64,000 nucleotides of DNA from Flammeovirgaceae bacterium. GTDB lineage: Bacteria > Bacteroidota > Bacteroidia > Cytophagales > Cyclobacteriaceae. The stretch spans positions 2,355,225-2,419,224 of the forward strand of contig CP054185.1 in assembly GCA_015180985.1 (NCBI GenBank), in the 5' to 3' direction. Below the pieces are notes generated by a model. It saw nothing but the letters and a program-made list of their open reading frames with translations. It had not been told where the DNA came from and searched no databases. This document shows positions 34,797-43,989 of this stretch, in pieces. The translations under genes and the position numbers were made by a program. The first letter of the stretch is position 1. Every line of letters starts with the position of its first letter.

Positions 34797-35333
34797 TCAT
34801 TTCTTCTTTTTACCTGTCTTTTTCTTTGCGGCCACTTTCTTTTTAGCCGGAGATTTCTTTGCTGACTTTACGGGTGTGGTACCCAAACCTTTAAGTATCT
34901 GGTCGGCATGGTTTTTCGTATCCACTTTTTCAATCACGTCATCAATCACGCCCTTTTCATTAATAATATAGGTAACCCGTGCGGTGCCCATGTACTTTCG
35001 TCCGTACATCGATTTTTCAATCCAGGTTTCGTACTTGGTGTGAACGGTTTTATCTACATCGGCCAGTAGGCGGAAGGGCAGCTTTTCTTTGGCAATAAAT
35101 TTCTGGTGCGATTTTTCGCTGTCGGTGCTCACACCCAGCACTTCATAGCCTTGTTTCTGCAGCAATTTATAATTGTCGCGCAGGTTGCACGCTTCGGCCG
35201 TGCAGCCGGGAGTTTGATCTTTAGGATAGAAGTAAAGTACTACTTTCTTGCCTTTATAGTCGGATAATTTAACCGGTTTACCGTCCTGGTCGGTGGTTGT
35301 AAAATCAGGGGCTTTGGTTCCAGCTTTCAGCAT
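34797..35333 (-). CDS. bcp: Bcp-type thiol peroxidase with a lysine-rich tail
   Basis: 178 residues. The first ~150 are a standard Bcp/PrxQ peroxiredoxin, with the peroxidatic cysteine in PKDQTPGCTAEACNL and the resolving cysteine five residues on (C-T-A-E-A-C). It reduces hydroperoxides with thioredoxin. The last ~28 residues are an extra tail made almost wholly of Lys, Ala, Pro and Ser (SAKKSPAKKKVAAKKK), like a histone-H1 or Lys-rich DNA-binding tail. It lies 2 bp downstream of the M23 peptidase gene, so they are co-transcribed. Confidence 0.9.
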   Translation of the reverse strand: MLKAGTKAPDFTTTDQDGKPVKLSDYKGKKVVLYFYPKDQTPGCTAEACNLRDNYKLLQKQGYEVLGVSTDSEKSHQKFIAKEKLPFRLLADVDKTVHTKYETWIEKSMYGRKYMGTARVTYIINEKGVIDDVIEKVDTKNHADQILKGLGTTPVKSAKKSPAKKKVAAKKKTGKKKK

Positions 35334-35335
35334 AG

Positions 35336-37255
35336 TTAGTTAATGGTTTGTTTAAATACCTGTTGGTTTCCTGCATTGTCAGTTATCGTCAGTACGAAAT
35401 CGCCTTGCAGTAATGTATTCTTATTTACAGTTTCTGATTCTATTGTATTCGACTTTTCATCATAGTTCATTAACAGCCACTGCCCCCCAAGTGTTGCTTC
35501 AATGGATGCAATGCCCGAAAGATTATCGCGTATTTTAAACCGGGTACCATAGCGGTTGACTTGCAGGGGAGTAATGGCTGGTGGAATGGAGTCAGTCAGT
35601 AATGTAAACGTGCCAAAGTCGCGTGTTGTAAATTGAATTTTTCCGTATGTCCAGGTACCGCCTTCGAATAAGTAACCTTTTCCATTCTTGCGATAAACGC
35701 TTGTTTTTTCTGGAGTGGTGTAACTGCGATTGGGTTTCAGGGTTACTTTAATGCTTTGCCGGAGCGGCACATTCGGATCACCAATAGTGAACAACTCCAG
35801 GGAGTCGTTGGTGGCCAAGTAGGAAGTGGAGAAGTACAATGTATCGTATGAGGCTCTTGCCGGGAACTGGATATCGGTGTAGCCGCTGTAAAAGGTATAT
35901 TCTCTACCGGGATATACCCGTGCCTGAACCGGTGGTATAACACGTCCACCACAAAGAATAACTGAATCGGGCAATGGGTTGCGCAGGTCGATCAGGTAAA
36001 CGGTAGTGGCGGAGTTCAGGTATGCCGGATCAATTACCGATGGCTCTCCTTTTTTCCAGGCCAGCGTATTTTTCGGACATGTTTTTGTTGTGATGACCCA
36101 GGTGTTTTCCTGAATGGAGTACGTTGTGGTTTCTACCGGATTCAACCACTTAACCAGGTTTACCGGTTTGCTGTGGTTAAGAGTTAGCCGCAGGGTACTG
36201 TTATTACCGTACGCATCCGATAATATAATCTTAACAGGAGTTAGTGCATCGGGAGTTACAGTAATTTTGCCGTTACGGGTTGCACGGTAAAATCCAAGCT
36301 GGTTGCCATCATCCACGTATAATTTATAAAACCGATCGCCAGCCGTCCGAAGTGTTTTGAAATCCATCACGGTAAACACCGACCGGCCTTCGTTCAGGTT
36401 CAGTTGTTCGATGGCCTGGCTGAATACCTGCTGGCTGTCGGCATACACTTCAATATAATTTACCCCGCAACGGTAGTTTGGGTTGTCTACCACATCGTAA
36501 GCCAGCACTTCAATGCCGATGTTGCCGTGAGCAAAGATGGGCTGGGGGAGTACATACTCACGGCCTGTTTTCGTAACATAAAACTCGAACCGTCCAAACT
36601 GGTCGTTAATGCGTGCGTCCATATCAAGTGTTCTTAGCGCAACTTTCCGTACAACCGGAGGCGCGTTATCAACAACTTCTGAAAAATTGAACCGCAGTGG
36701 ATCAAGGGCGCGGTTGTTTTCATCGCGGATGTCGAAGTGCAGGTGCGGACCGGCCGAGGAGCCGGTATTTCCGGAAAAGGCAATGGTATCGCCCCGGTTA
36801 ACTTTAAACTGATCTTTTCGGAAATACAAATCAATGGACGATGTCTTTCTGCGGTAGCGTTCTCTGCGAACGTATTCGTCAACTTCCTTTTTGAATTTAT
36901 CAAGATGTCCATACACGGTGGTGTAGCCATCGGGGTGCTTTACGTACATGACAAGGCCGAAGCCGGAAGGGGAGATGGTTATCCGCGATATGTAACCCTG
37001 GTTGGCAGCACGTACAGGCCAGCCGATTTCATTCAGGGTGCGTATGTCGATGCCGGTATGAAAATGCGTGGAGCGCAACTCGCCCATCGTACCCGCCAAT
37101 GCAGCGGGTTGACCGGGCTTAACAGGAAACAGGTACGTAGCTGCCGGTGGCATGTTATCGGTTTCACTGAACTGGGCATTACCTGTGAGTACAAAGCCAA
37201 TCAGCGCAACAACTACTAACCCATTACTTAACTTCAAATTCCAGCAGTTTTTCAT
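35336..37255 (-). CDS. Secreted M23-family metallopeptidase
   Basis: About 639 residues from ATG 37255 (MKNCWNLK, then a signal peptide ending LTGNAQ). The LytM/M23 domain lies at ~60-210: RSTHFHTGIDIRT, YGHLDKF, and SSAGPHLHFDIRD supply the zinc and catalytic histidines. The remaining ~430 residues are beta-rich Ig-like or propeller-like modules. It probably cuts peptidoglycan cross-links. An alternative start at 37279 would deepen the overlap with the upstream FAH gene; with 37255 the overlap is 32 bp. Confidence 0.87.
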   Translation of the reverse strand: MKNCWNLKLSNGLVVVALIGFVLTGNAQFSETDNMPPAATYLFPVKPGQPAALAGTMGELRSTHFHTGIDIRTLNEIGWPVRAANQGYISRITISPSGFGLVMYVKHPDGYTTVYGHLDKFKKEVDEYVRRERYRRKTSSIDLYFRKDQFKVNRGDTIAFSGNTGSSAGPHLHFDIRDENNRALDPLRFNFSEVVDNAPPVVRKVALRTLDMDARINDQFGRFEFYVTKTGREYVLPQPIFAHGNIGIEVLAYDVVDNPNYRCGVNYIEVYADSQQVFSQAIEQLNLNEGRSVFTVMDFKTLRTAGDRFYKLYVDDGNQLGFYRATRNGKITVTPDALTPVKIILSDAYGNNSTLRLTLNHSKPVNLVKWLNPVETTTYSIQENTWVITTKTCPKNTLAWKKGEPSVIDPAYLNSATTVYLIDLRNPLPDSVILCGGRVIPPVQARVYPGREYTFYSGYTDIQFPARASYDTLYFSTSYLATNDSLELFTIGDPNVPLRQSIKVTLKPNRSYTTPEKTSVYRKNGKGYLFEGGTWTYGKIQFTTRDFGTFTLLTDSIPPAITPLQVNRYGTRFKIRDNLSGIASIEATLGGQWLLMNYDEKSNTIESETVNKNTLLQGDFVLTITDNAGNQQVFKQTIN

Positions 37256-37838
37256 CTTCAATAAAAGCCGCAAGCACATTTCCGGGTTTTACCGGCCCAA
37301 CTCCTTTCGGGGTTCCGGTAAAAATCAGGTCACCGGTGCGCAGGGTAAAAAATTTTGATAAGTATGAAACAATATAATCAAAACTAAAAATCATCAGGCC
37401 GGTATTGCCTTGTTGTTTCAACTGGCCGTCAACTGTTAAACGGAAATTAATGTCTGATAAGTTCTTAAAACTGGTTACCGGAATAAATTTGTCTGAAATG
37501 GGTGCCGAGCCGTTAAACCCTTTGGCGATATCCCACGGCAGGCCTTTTTCTTTTGCCTTGTTTTGTAAGTCGCGCGCGGTAAAATCAATCCCGATACCGA
37601 GGCTGTCGTAGTACTTACCTGCAAATTTTTCCTGGATGTTTTTGCCTTCTTTGCAGATGCGCAACACCAATTCCACCTCGTGGTGGATGTCATTGGAGAA
37701 ATCGGGGTAGTAAAAAGGTTCGTTATTTTTGAGTAAAGCGGTATCGGGCTTGGTAAAAATTACCGGTTCGTCCGGTCGTTCGTTGTTCAGTTCCCGGATG
37801 TGCTCAACATAGTTCCGGCCAATGGCAAAAATCCGCAT
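37224..37838 (-). CDS. Fumarylacetoacetate hydrolase family protein
   Basis: 204 residues, the short FAH domain form. Motifs: IFAIGRNYVEHIRELN, the metal-ligand glutamates in HHEVELVLRI, DFTARDLQ, KGFNGSAPIS and FTGTPKGVGPV. Such enzymes hydrolyse or decarboxylate beta-keto acid-type substrates, for example acylpyruvates or oxaloacetate. It overlaps the following M23 gene and starts a three-gene minus-strand operon (FAH, M23, bcp) of functionally unrelated members. Confidence 0.9.
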   Translation of the reverse strand: MRIFAIGRNYVEHIRELNNERPDEPVIFTKPDTALLKNNEPFYYPDFSNDIHHEVELVLRICKEGKNIQEKFAGKYYDSLGIGIDFTARDLQNKAKEKGLPWDIAKGFNGSAPISDKFIPVTSFKNLSDINFRLTVDGQLKQQGNTGLMIFSFDYIVSYLSKFFTLRTGDLIFTGTPKGVGPVKPGNVLAAFIEDEKLLEFEVK

Positions 37839-37917
37839 ATTAGTTCAGTTCTTATTACCGTAAAGGTATTAACAAATAAGGGGTTGAATGTTTATTTTTG
37901 CTTTAAAATTAATCACC

Positions 37918-38712
37918 ATGCTACGAAAAGTACTTTTTCTGTTGATGAGCGGTTTGCTGATGTACGCATGTACAACGGTTGCTGTTACCGGTCGCAGTCA
38001 GTTAACCCTGATTTCCAATGCCGAAATTATTCCGATGGCAGCGCAGCAATACCGTGAGGTTATTGCCAAGGGTCCGTTATCCAAAAATGCTGAACAAACC
38101 GAGTTGATCAGGCGCGTGGGTGTTAATATTCAAAAGGCTGTTGAACAGTACATGGCTGAGAAAAATTTATCCTCTCAACTTGACGGATTTGCGTGGGAGT
38201 TTAACCTGATAGATGACCCAACAGTGAATGCCTGGTGTATGCCAGGAGGAAAAGTGGCATTTTATACGGGCATTCTTCCGATATGTAAAGATGAACTTGG
38301 CGTAGCGGTAGTGATGGGACACGAAGTGGCGCATGCCATTGCCAATCATGGCCGCGAACGGATGAGTCAGCAGATGGTTGCCCAGGTTGGCCTGCAATCA
38401 CTTGGTGCCTTAATGGGCCAGAACCCAACGTTGGGAAATGAGTTGTTAATGCAGGCTGTTGGTGCCGGTGCCGGTATCGGTATGCTGAAGTTCAGCCGGC
38501 AGCACGAGTCGGAAGCCGACCGGATGGGGTTGATTTTTATGGCGATGGCGGGCTATGATCCGCAGGAAGCACCCAAATTCTGGGAGCGCATGAAGACACT
38601 TAGTGGCGGGCAACAACCACCCGAATTTCTTTCAACCCACCCTTCGAACGAAACCCGCATTAGCGATTTAAACAGCTGGATGCCGGAGGCAATGAAATAC
38701 TATAAAAAGTAA
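37918..38712 (+). CDS. M48-family metallopeptidase lipoprotein
   Basis: About 264 residues from ATG 37918 (MLRKVLFLLMSGLLMYAC), a lipoprotein signal with the lipobox cysteine; the frame opens 30 bp earlier. The HExxH motif is in VVMGHEVAHAIANHG and the third ligand in HESEADRMGL, as in YggG/LoiP and BepA-like outer-membrane quality-control proteases. FLSTHPSNETRI near the end is also typical. It probably degrades misfolded envelope proteins. Confidence 0.9.
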   Translation: MLRKVLFLLMSGLLMYACTTVAVTGRSQLTLISNAEIIPMAAQQYREVIAKGPLSKNAEQTELIRRVGVNIQKAVEQYMAEKNLSSQLDGFAWEFNLIDDPTVNAWCMPGGKVAFYTGILPICKDELGVAVVMGHEVAHAIANHGRERMSQQMVAQVGLQSLGALMGQNPTLGNELLMQAVGAGAGIGMLKFSRQHESEADRMGLIFMAMAGYDPQEAPKFWERMKTLSGGQQPPEFLSTHPSNETRISDLNSWMPEAMKYYKK

Positions 38713-38788
38713 ACACGTTTGTACAGGTGACTCCTCAACTTTGAACCCTGAACTTTAAATAGTGAACCTTAATCGTTGAATTATCAGT

Positions 38789-39520
38789 ATGAAGCTTCCA
38801 ATCAATTTTTTGATCATCCTGATGGTTAGCACCGGTTTCATTTATGGCCAAAGCCTGGCCGGAGCCTGGAAACTGGCAACGCAAAACGGCAAGCTGTTTA
38901 CAAATGAGTGCATAAAAATTTACAGCGATACATATTTTATGTTTGGAGTGTATGATAAGGATGGGAAGTTTATAAAGGCGGGAGGCGGCAATTATACACT
39001 TACCGGAAAGAATTACACCGAAACCTTTGATTTTTATACAACCGACAGCACACAGGTTCGTCAGCCGGTTACTTATACCTATACTATTAAAAAAGATGAG
39101 TTAACCATTGAATCTCCGATGCATGGAACAAGGGTAAAGGAAACCTGGAAGAAAGTTGATGATACATCGACTGCGCTTACCGGGGCCTGGCGTTTTGGTG
39201 CGCGGGTTGATGATAACGGAGTGGCTGGTGACCGGAGAGGAAGTACATCACCCCGTCAAACCATTAAAATTCTTTCTGGTAAATATTTTCAGTGGGCTGC
39301 CTTTAATCATGAAACCCGGCAGTTTATGGGAACCGGTGGAGGTGAATACCAGGTTAAAGACGGGAAATACACTGAAAGCATCCGGTTTTTTTCGCGCGAC
39401 AATTCACGGGCGGGTATGGCGCTGGCATTTGATTGCAGATTAGATGGTACCGATTGGTATCACAGAGGAAAGGGTACTACCGGTAATCCGGTTAGTGAAG
39501 TGTGGGAGAAGATTAAGTAA
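38789..39520 (+). CDS. Secreted protein with two lipocalin-like repeats
   Basis: 243 residues with a signal peptide (MVSTGFIYGQ). The mature part consists of two tandem similar halves, each starting with a lipocalin-like strand (SLAGAWKLA near 22 and ALTGAWRFG near 128) and each ending WKK or WEK after an aromatic beta region. Shared elements include GGGNYTLTGKNYTETFDFYT and GGGEYQVKDGKYTESIRFF. A small beta-barrel binding protein is likely, with ligand unknown. No partner gene is adjacent. Confidence 0.75.
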   Translation: MKLPINFLIILMVSTGFIYGQSLAGAWKLATQNGKLFTNECIKIYSDTYFMFGVYDKDGKFIKAGGGNYTLTGKNYTETFDFYTTDSTQVRQPVTYTYTIKKDELTIESPMHGTRVKETWKKVDDTSTALTGAWRFGARVDDNGVAGDRRGSTSPRQTIKILSGKYFQWAAFNHETRQFMGTGGGEYQVKDGKYTESIRFFSRDNSRAGMALAFDCRLDGTDWYHRGKGTTGNPVSEVWEKIK

Positions 39521-39863
39521 ACTCCAATGGTACCTGCCCTGTGTTTCTTCATTCAGCACAGGTTCGTTTATTCCTGTGGCAATCGTGATAATGAGTAAAG
39601 TTTACCTCGTTCACTGGCTGACTGACCAGTTTCTTTTACCCCTTTCGTACACAAACACCTGACTGCACATCAGAACAAAGGCACTCAATACGGAAGGCCG
39701 GCAGGTTGGTCGTTACCCGGGAGGCTAAAGTAGAAAAAATGAACTGGAAAGCATAGGATTAGCAATGGAATTAGTTGGCTGCCCGGTCGCAAAAAAATAA
39801 AAACCCAGAAAGTCGAACAACCTGTTGTATAATTATGATCTTTGTACAAGATCACTTTACGCC
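39521..39863. other. Gene-free stretch before nhaD
   Basis: No coding frame convinces here. A weak hairpin CCTGTG/CACAGG (39538-39543 with 39557-39562) with a partial T tract may end the preceding transcript. A -7-like TGATCTTTG lies just before nhaD. Nothing else recognisable was seen. Confidence 0.4.
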
Positions 39864-41249
39864 ATGCTCACCCTTATTATTGTAGTCTTTGTTCTAGGCT
39901 ATCTGGGTATTGCGTTTGAACACTCCCTAAGAATCAACAAAACAGCCATTGCCATTGTAACCGGTGTTCTTTGCTGGACCTTGTTTATGGTCAGCTCTCC
40001 GGAGGAGAAGTTATTGCAAAGCCCTGCCTATGCAAATTTTCTGGCAATAAGAGGTGTAGAGAACGACCATACACTTAATACCGAAATTACACCTATAGAG
40101 CTTCACCGGGAATTTGTAACCTTCTCACTTTCCGAACACTTGGCTGAAATTTCCCAGATATTGTTTTTCCTTTTGGGCGCAATGACCATTGTTGAGTTGG
40201 TGGATGCTCATCACGGCTTCCGGTTGATTACCGACAGGATCAAGACAAGAAATCCCAGAACCCTGCTTTGGTTAGTATGTTGGATAGCATTCTTTCTTTC
40301 TTCTATTCTTGACAATCTCACCACCACCATCGTTATGGTCTCACTTTTACGGAAATTGATACCTGATAAAGAGACTAAACTCTTTTTTGCAAGTATGGTG
40401 GTCATTGCGGCCAATGCTGGCGGAGCATGGACTCCCATAGGGGATGTAACCACCACTATGCTGTGGATTGGTGGTCAGATAACTTCCCTGAATATTATGA
40501 AAATGCTCTTTGTGCCGAGCGCAATTTGTTTAATGGCCCCTTTGCTAGTGCTAGGCATTACAATGAAGCACTCATTTAATACATTAACAGCAAGCCAACC
40601 TACAGTTGACAGACCGCCAACATTACACGGAAAAGTCATGCTATTTGCAGGGGTAGGTGCTTTGATTTCTGTCCCTGTTTTCAAAACGTTTACACACATG
40701 CCTCCCTATACAGGCATATTGCTTGGATTGGGTATACTCTGGATTATATCCGAACTGCTTAACCCTGAAAAAGACGAAGCCAGTCGAAAGCATTATACGG
40801 TGGCCGGGGCCCTTCAGCGAGTGGATGTTCCTAGTGTATTGTTCTTTCTTGGGATTTTGCTTGCCGTTAGTGCCTTGGAAACCATGCAGGTACTACAGCA
40901 CTTTGCGCAAACGCTTGAGCAAACATTTGGTGACCAACGAATTATTGTTACTCTAATCGGTTTATTATCGGCCATTGTTGACAATGTACCATTGGTGGCT
41001 GCTACCATGGGCATGTACGATCTTTCTGTCTACCCGCCAGACCATATGGTCTGGGAATACCTTGCTTATTGTGCAGGAACAGGCGGTAGTCTTCTGATTA
41101 TCGGCTCGGCTGCGGGCGTGGCCGTAATGGGCATGGAAAAGGTGGATTTCATTTGGTACCTAAAAAGGATCAGCCTACTGGCTCTCATAGGATATGCCTC
41201 CGGTGCTGCTGCCTATATCCTGATAGAACGGTACCTGATTCACGTATAG
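39864..41249 (+). CDS. nhaD: NhaD-type sodium/proton antiporter
   Basis: About 461 residues from ATG 39864 (MLTLIIVVFVLGYLGIAFEH); the frame extends to a TTG at 39825 that would put a polar stretch before the first TM. Roughly a dozen membrane segments. Conserved NhaD-type segments: LSSILDNLTTTIVMVSLLRK, ANAGGAWTPIGDVTTTMLWI and IVDNVPLVAATMGM with membrane-embedded charged residues. It should exchange Na+ or Li+ for protons. It lies 19 bp before a CaCA exchanger, so the two ion transporters form a likely operon. Confidence 0.92.
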   Translation: MLTLIIVVFVLGYLGIAFEHSLRINKTAIAIVTGVLCWTLFMVSSPEEKLLQSPAYANFLAIRGVENDHTLNTEITPIELHREFVTFSLSEHLAEISQILFFLLGAMTIVELVDAHHGFRLITDRIKTRNPRTLLWLVCWIAFFLSSILDNLTTTIVMVSLLRKLIPDKETKLFFASMVVIAANAGGAWTPIGDVTTTMLWIGGQITSLNIMKMLFVPSAICLMAPLLVLGITMKHSFNTLTASQPTVDRPPTLHGKVMLFAGVGALISVPVFKTFTHMPPYTGILLGLGILWIISELLNPEKDEASRKHYTVAGALQRVDVPSVLFFLGILLAVSALETMQVLQHFAQTLEQTFGDQRIIVTLIGLLSAIVDNVPLVAATMGMYDLSVYPPDHMVWEYLAYCAGTGGSLLIIGSAAGVAVMGMEKVDFIWYLKRISLLALIGYASGAAAYILIERYLIHV

Positions 41250-41268
41250 CTTAAAATTACATTATCCG

Positions 41269-42228
41269 ATGGTAAACTTACTTTTGCTGTTAGCCGGATT
41301 TGCAATCCTGATTAAGGGGGCCGATTTCCTGGTAGTTGGAGCCTCATCAATAGCCAAAAAGTGCGGCATATCAAACCTGGCCATTGGACTAACTGTGGTG
41401 GCTTTTGGCACTTCGATGCCCGAATTTATCGTGAGCCTGCTTGCGGCCATCAACGGTCAGAATGACGCCTCGTTCGGTAACGTGATTGGTAGTAACAATT
41501 TCAATCTCCTTTTTATTCTTGGTCTTGCAGGAATCATTTATCCCTTGGTAGTACAGAAAAGCACCGTGAAATACGAAATTCCGATATCGTTGATTGCTGC
41601 GGGTGTTTTGTTTTTACTGGTAAATGACGAACTCATCCGGAATGGAACCGGCAATTCGCTTGGGAGGGTCGATAGTGGTGTACTCATGCTGTGTTTCGCC
41701 TTATTTATGGGATACATTTATAAGACGATGAAAAATTCATCAGGCGAAGAAGTAGCAACTAACACTAAAGTCTATCGAATGTCAATAGCAATAGTTATGG
41801 TGGTGGTGGGACTGGTTATGTTGATAGGAGGGGGCAAACTTGTTGTGGACAGTGCTATTTCGATCGCGCACCATTTTGGATTGAGTGAAAAATTAATCGG
41901 GCTGACCATTCTTGCCGCGGGTACATCCTTACCTGAACTGGCAACATCAGCAGTGGCTGCTTATAAACGCAACACCGACATTGCCATTGGCAATGTAATA
42001 GGCTCCAACATCTTCAATATTTTTTTTATTTTAGGATTAACCGGACTTATCACCCCAATCCATTTTAACACCGCAATGAACTTTGATATTTACGTTCTCC
42101 TTGGGTCAACCATTGTGCTGATGATCTTTATGTTTACAATTAATCGGGCAAAACTAGACCGGTGGGAAGCCATAATCCTGCTTGGGGCTTACCTTGTTTA
42201 TACCGCTGTATTGATTAGCATGGATTAG
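41269..42228 (+). CDS. CaCA-family calcium/sodium exchanger, YrbG-like
   Basis: 319 residues, ten or so TM segments arranged as two inverted halves. The signature alpha repeats are seen twice: VAFGTSMPEF with GNVIGSNNFN, and AAGTSLPEL with GNVIGSNIFN. These carry the ion-binding glutamates. It should exchange Na+ (or K+) for Ca2+. Second gene after nhaD. The following 300 bp contain no gene. Confidence 0.93.
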   Translation: MVNLLLLLAGFAILIKGADFLVVGASSIAKKCGISNLAIGLTVVAFGTSMPEFIVSLLAAINGQNDASFGNVIGSNNFNLLFILGLAGIIYPLVVQKSTVKYEIPISLIAAGVLFLLVNDELIRNGTGNSLGRVDSGVLMLCFALFMGYIYKTMKNSSGEEVATNTKVYRMSIAIVMVVVGLVMLIGGGKLVVDSAISIAHHFGLSEKLIGLTILAAGTSLPELATSAVAAYKRNTDIAIGNVIGSNIFNIFFILGLTGLITPIHFNTAMNFDIYVLLGSTIVLMIFMFTINRAKLDRWEAIILLGAYLVYTAVLISMD

Positions 42229-42297
42229 TTATTCAATGCACTCAGGTGATAGGCCTTAACTCATAGTGATTTGAGGAACTCCTTCAGATACTTATTT

Positions 42298-42451
42298 CTA
42301 GAGGCCATCTCAAAAATCAGGCTAACCACAAAGTAGCACAGAGAAAGCACAAAGGTCACAAAGAAAGAGGTCAGTATATTGTGTTTCTCCGTATCCTTTG
42401 TGTGTACTTAGTGGCCTTTGTGGTTAAGTTTATTTTTGAGATGACCTCTAG
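42298..42451. repeat. 154-bp imperfect inverted-repeat element
   Basis: The ends CTAGAGGcCATCTCAAAAAT (42298-42317) and the complementary 42432-42451 match at 19 of 20 positions. Pairing continues inward (AACCACAAAG with CTTTGTGGTT), so a transcript would form one long hairpin. The interior is rich in CACAAAG-like words. No ORF, and no clear target duplication. It resembles a MITE-like or REP-like interspersed element of Bacteroidota intergenic regions. Confidence 0.65.
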
Positions 42452-42544
42452 TAATTGTAAATGAACAAACCAGCGTCCCCGTGATAACGCTGTTTGGAGC
42501 TTGCAGGTAGTTTTCTTTCCAACTCAATTAGCGCTATTAATTGA

Positions 42545-42640
42545 TTAAAAATTGGCCACCGCAATCATTAGACCTAGAAATAGGACTGTCATAATAAGGA
42601 GGAACCAATAGCGCGAGAGAAAATCGATCACTCTTTTCAT
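42545..42640 (-). CDS. 31-residue single-TM small protein (putative)
   Basis: ATG at 42640 opens a 31-codon frame, MKRVIDFLSRYWF followed by LLIMTVLFLGLMIAVANF and TAA. A basic start, one clear TM helix and a short tail make it a credible membrane microprotein, but the length alone gives little statistical support. It is on the same strand as, and 85 bp downstream of, the small secreted ORF at 42725. Confidence 0.4.
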   Translation of the reverse strand: MKRVIDFLSRYWFLLIMTVLFLGLMIAVANF

Positions 42641-42724
42641 AGAGAAATAATTAGTTCAGAAGGTGGAGAAAAATTGAATGTACTCTGCCCGTAATTCGGG
42701 GGAGGCTCAATACTTTTGCAAGTG

Positions 42725-43033
42725 TCAGGGCGCCTGGGCCGAGAGCGTATTGTAAATGGGGTGTTGGTAAACGAACCCGCCAACATGAAAAAAATTGCGA
42801 ACCGATGAAAACGGAAGAGATTCTGCTGTGAAGAAATACGAAGTGGTTTTCAATGTGTCATCGGTAAGTTTCTTTTCCACTGTTTCCGGTGAAGCTGTGA
42901 AAAGGCTATGAAGCACTAACTTGCTGGATGCTGCAGTGAACCCTTTTTTGCCCATACCAGTCTGAACCGGGGTAGCGACCGACCATGCAAGCAGGCTGAG
43001 AACTTGGAGGAGGATGCAGGACTTTCTAATCAC
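42725..43033 (-). CDS. Small secreted protein of unknown function
   Basis: 102 residues beginning at GTG 43033. The N-terminus (CILLQVLSLLAWSVATPVQ) looks like a signal peptide; the rest is polar with no recognised domain (KLTDDTLKTTSYFFTAESLP). A perfect TAnnTTTG box (TACCTTTG) lies at 43051-43058, 17 bp upstream on the same strand, which supports expression with a very short leader. I do not recognise the family. Confidence 0.55.
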   Translation of the reverse strand: MIRKSCILLQVLSLLAWSVATPVQTGMGKKGFTAASSKLVLHSLFTASPETVEKKLTDDTLKTTSYFFTAESLPFSSVRNFFHVGGFVYQHPIYNTLSAQAP

Positions 43034-43050
43034 ACAAATAAGGGATAGGC

Positions 43051-43058
43051 CAAAGGTA
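43051..43058 (-). promoter_or_regulatory. -7 box TACCTTTG for the small secreted ORF
   Basis: Minus-strand match to TAnnTTTG, 17 bp before the GTG at 43033. No clear TTG was found at the -33 position. Confidence 0.4.
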
Positions 43059-43171
43059 GCATAAATCGCAGCATGAATTTTTAATTCTTTTTTAAAAAAA
43101 AACTTAGCTCCGATTCCAGGGTAGCACGTGGTCTGCTGTAGGCAATTTGCAGTAAAGAAGAAGAACCTAAA

Positions 43172-43975
43172 TTACTTTTTAAAACCTTTAAGCTTGATTT
43201 CGGTAAGTTTTCGCTTGGTATCCATCGGAAAATCGCCATTCATCATCCAGTCGTAATACGAGGGCTCATCGCGCAATACATCCAGTACGTTTTTACCCTT
43301 GTGTTTGCCGAAGTTAAATTGGATTTCGCCCTGTTTGCCTTTTATCATTCTGCCGGCCAGATCAACCAAATCCGAAGTGGTAAGTTGGGCTAGTGTGTCC
43401 ATATCGTTTTTTATCTCACCGATTTTTTTACCCATGCCATCGGTTACCGGCTGGTTATTATACCGTTCAACCTGGGCCAGCAACACTTCCATGGACGCTT
43501 CGGTATCAGCTTCGGCTGTGTGAGCATCGGCTAGTTGTTTGTTCAGGTAAAACTGGTAGGCGGCCGCCAGGGTTCTTTTTTCCATGAGGTGGTAAATCCG
43601 CTGCGAGTCGATTATTTTCTTTCGCGAGTAGTCAAACTCAACACCCGCCCGGAGAAATTCTTCAACCAGTATAGGAATATCAAATTTCAGGATATTGAAA
43701 CCGGCCAAATCAGCTCCTTCCAGAAGCCTGGCGTATTCCCTCGCCACTTCTTTAAAGGTTGGTTTGTTTTTAACAGCATCATTTGTTATGCCGTGCACAG
43801 CTGTTGCTTCAGCAGGGATGGGTATTGTGGGATTCAGCATGTTCGATTTTCGGGATACCTCTCCGTTCGGGAAAAGTTTTATTACGGCAATTTCAATGAT
43901 CCGATCCTGTATGATATTTGTGCCGGTAGTTTCCAGATCGAAAAAGCACAGCGGATTGCGTAGATTTAATTTCAT
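43172..43975 (-). CDS. DEDDh 3'-5' exonuclease (DnaQ-like)
   Basis: About 267 residues from ATG 43975 (MKLNLRNPL). Exo motifs: FFDLETTGTN (Exo I), AGFNILKFDIP (Exo II) and AHTAEADTEASMEVL (Exo III, H and D). The last ~60 residues (IQFNFGKHKGKNVLDVLRDE, YYDWMMNGDFP) are a C-terminal extension found in Bacteroidota relatives. Proofreading or RNA/DNA trimming is the likely role. The preceding gene's stop (43990) lies 15 bp upstream; an in-frame start exactly at 43990 is possible. Confidence 0.88.
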   Translation of the reverse strand: MKLNLRNPLCFFDLETTGTNIIQDRIIEIAVIKLFPNGEVSRKSNMLNPTIPIPAEATAVHGITNDAVKNKPTFKEVAREYARLLEGADLAGFNILKFDIPILVEEFLRAGVEFDYSRKKIIDSQRIYHLMEKRTLAAAYQFYLNKQLADAHTAEADTEASMEVLLAQVERYNNQPVTDGMGKKIGEIKNDMDTLAQLTTSDLVDLAGRMIKGKQGEIQFNFGKHKGKNVLDVLRDEPSYYDWMMNGDFPMDTKRKLTEIKLKGFKK

Positions 43976-43989
43976 CAAGGTATAAAGCA

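Noticed and set aside
39538-39562. Hairpin CCTGTG/CACAGG after the lipocalin-like gene as a terminator
   Set aside because: The stem is six bp and the following sequence (TTCGTTTATT) is a poor T-run, so it was left as a note rather than called.
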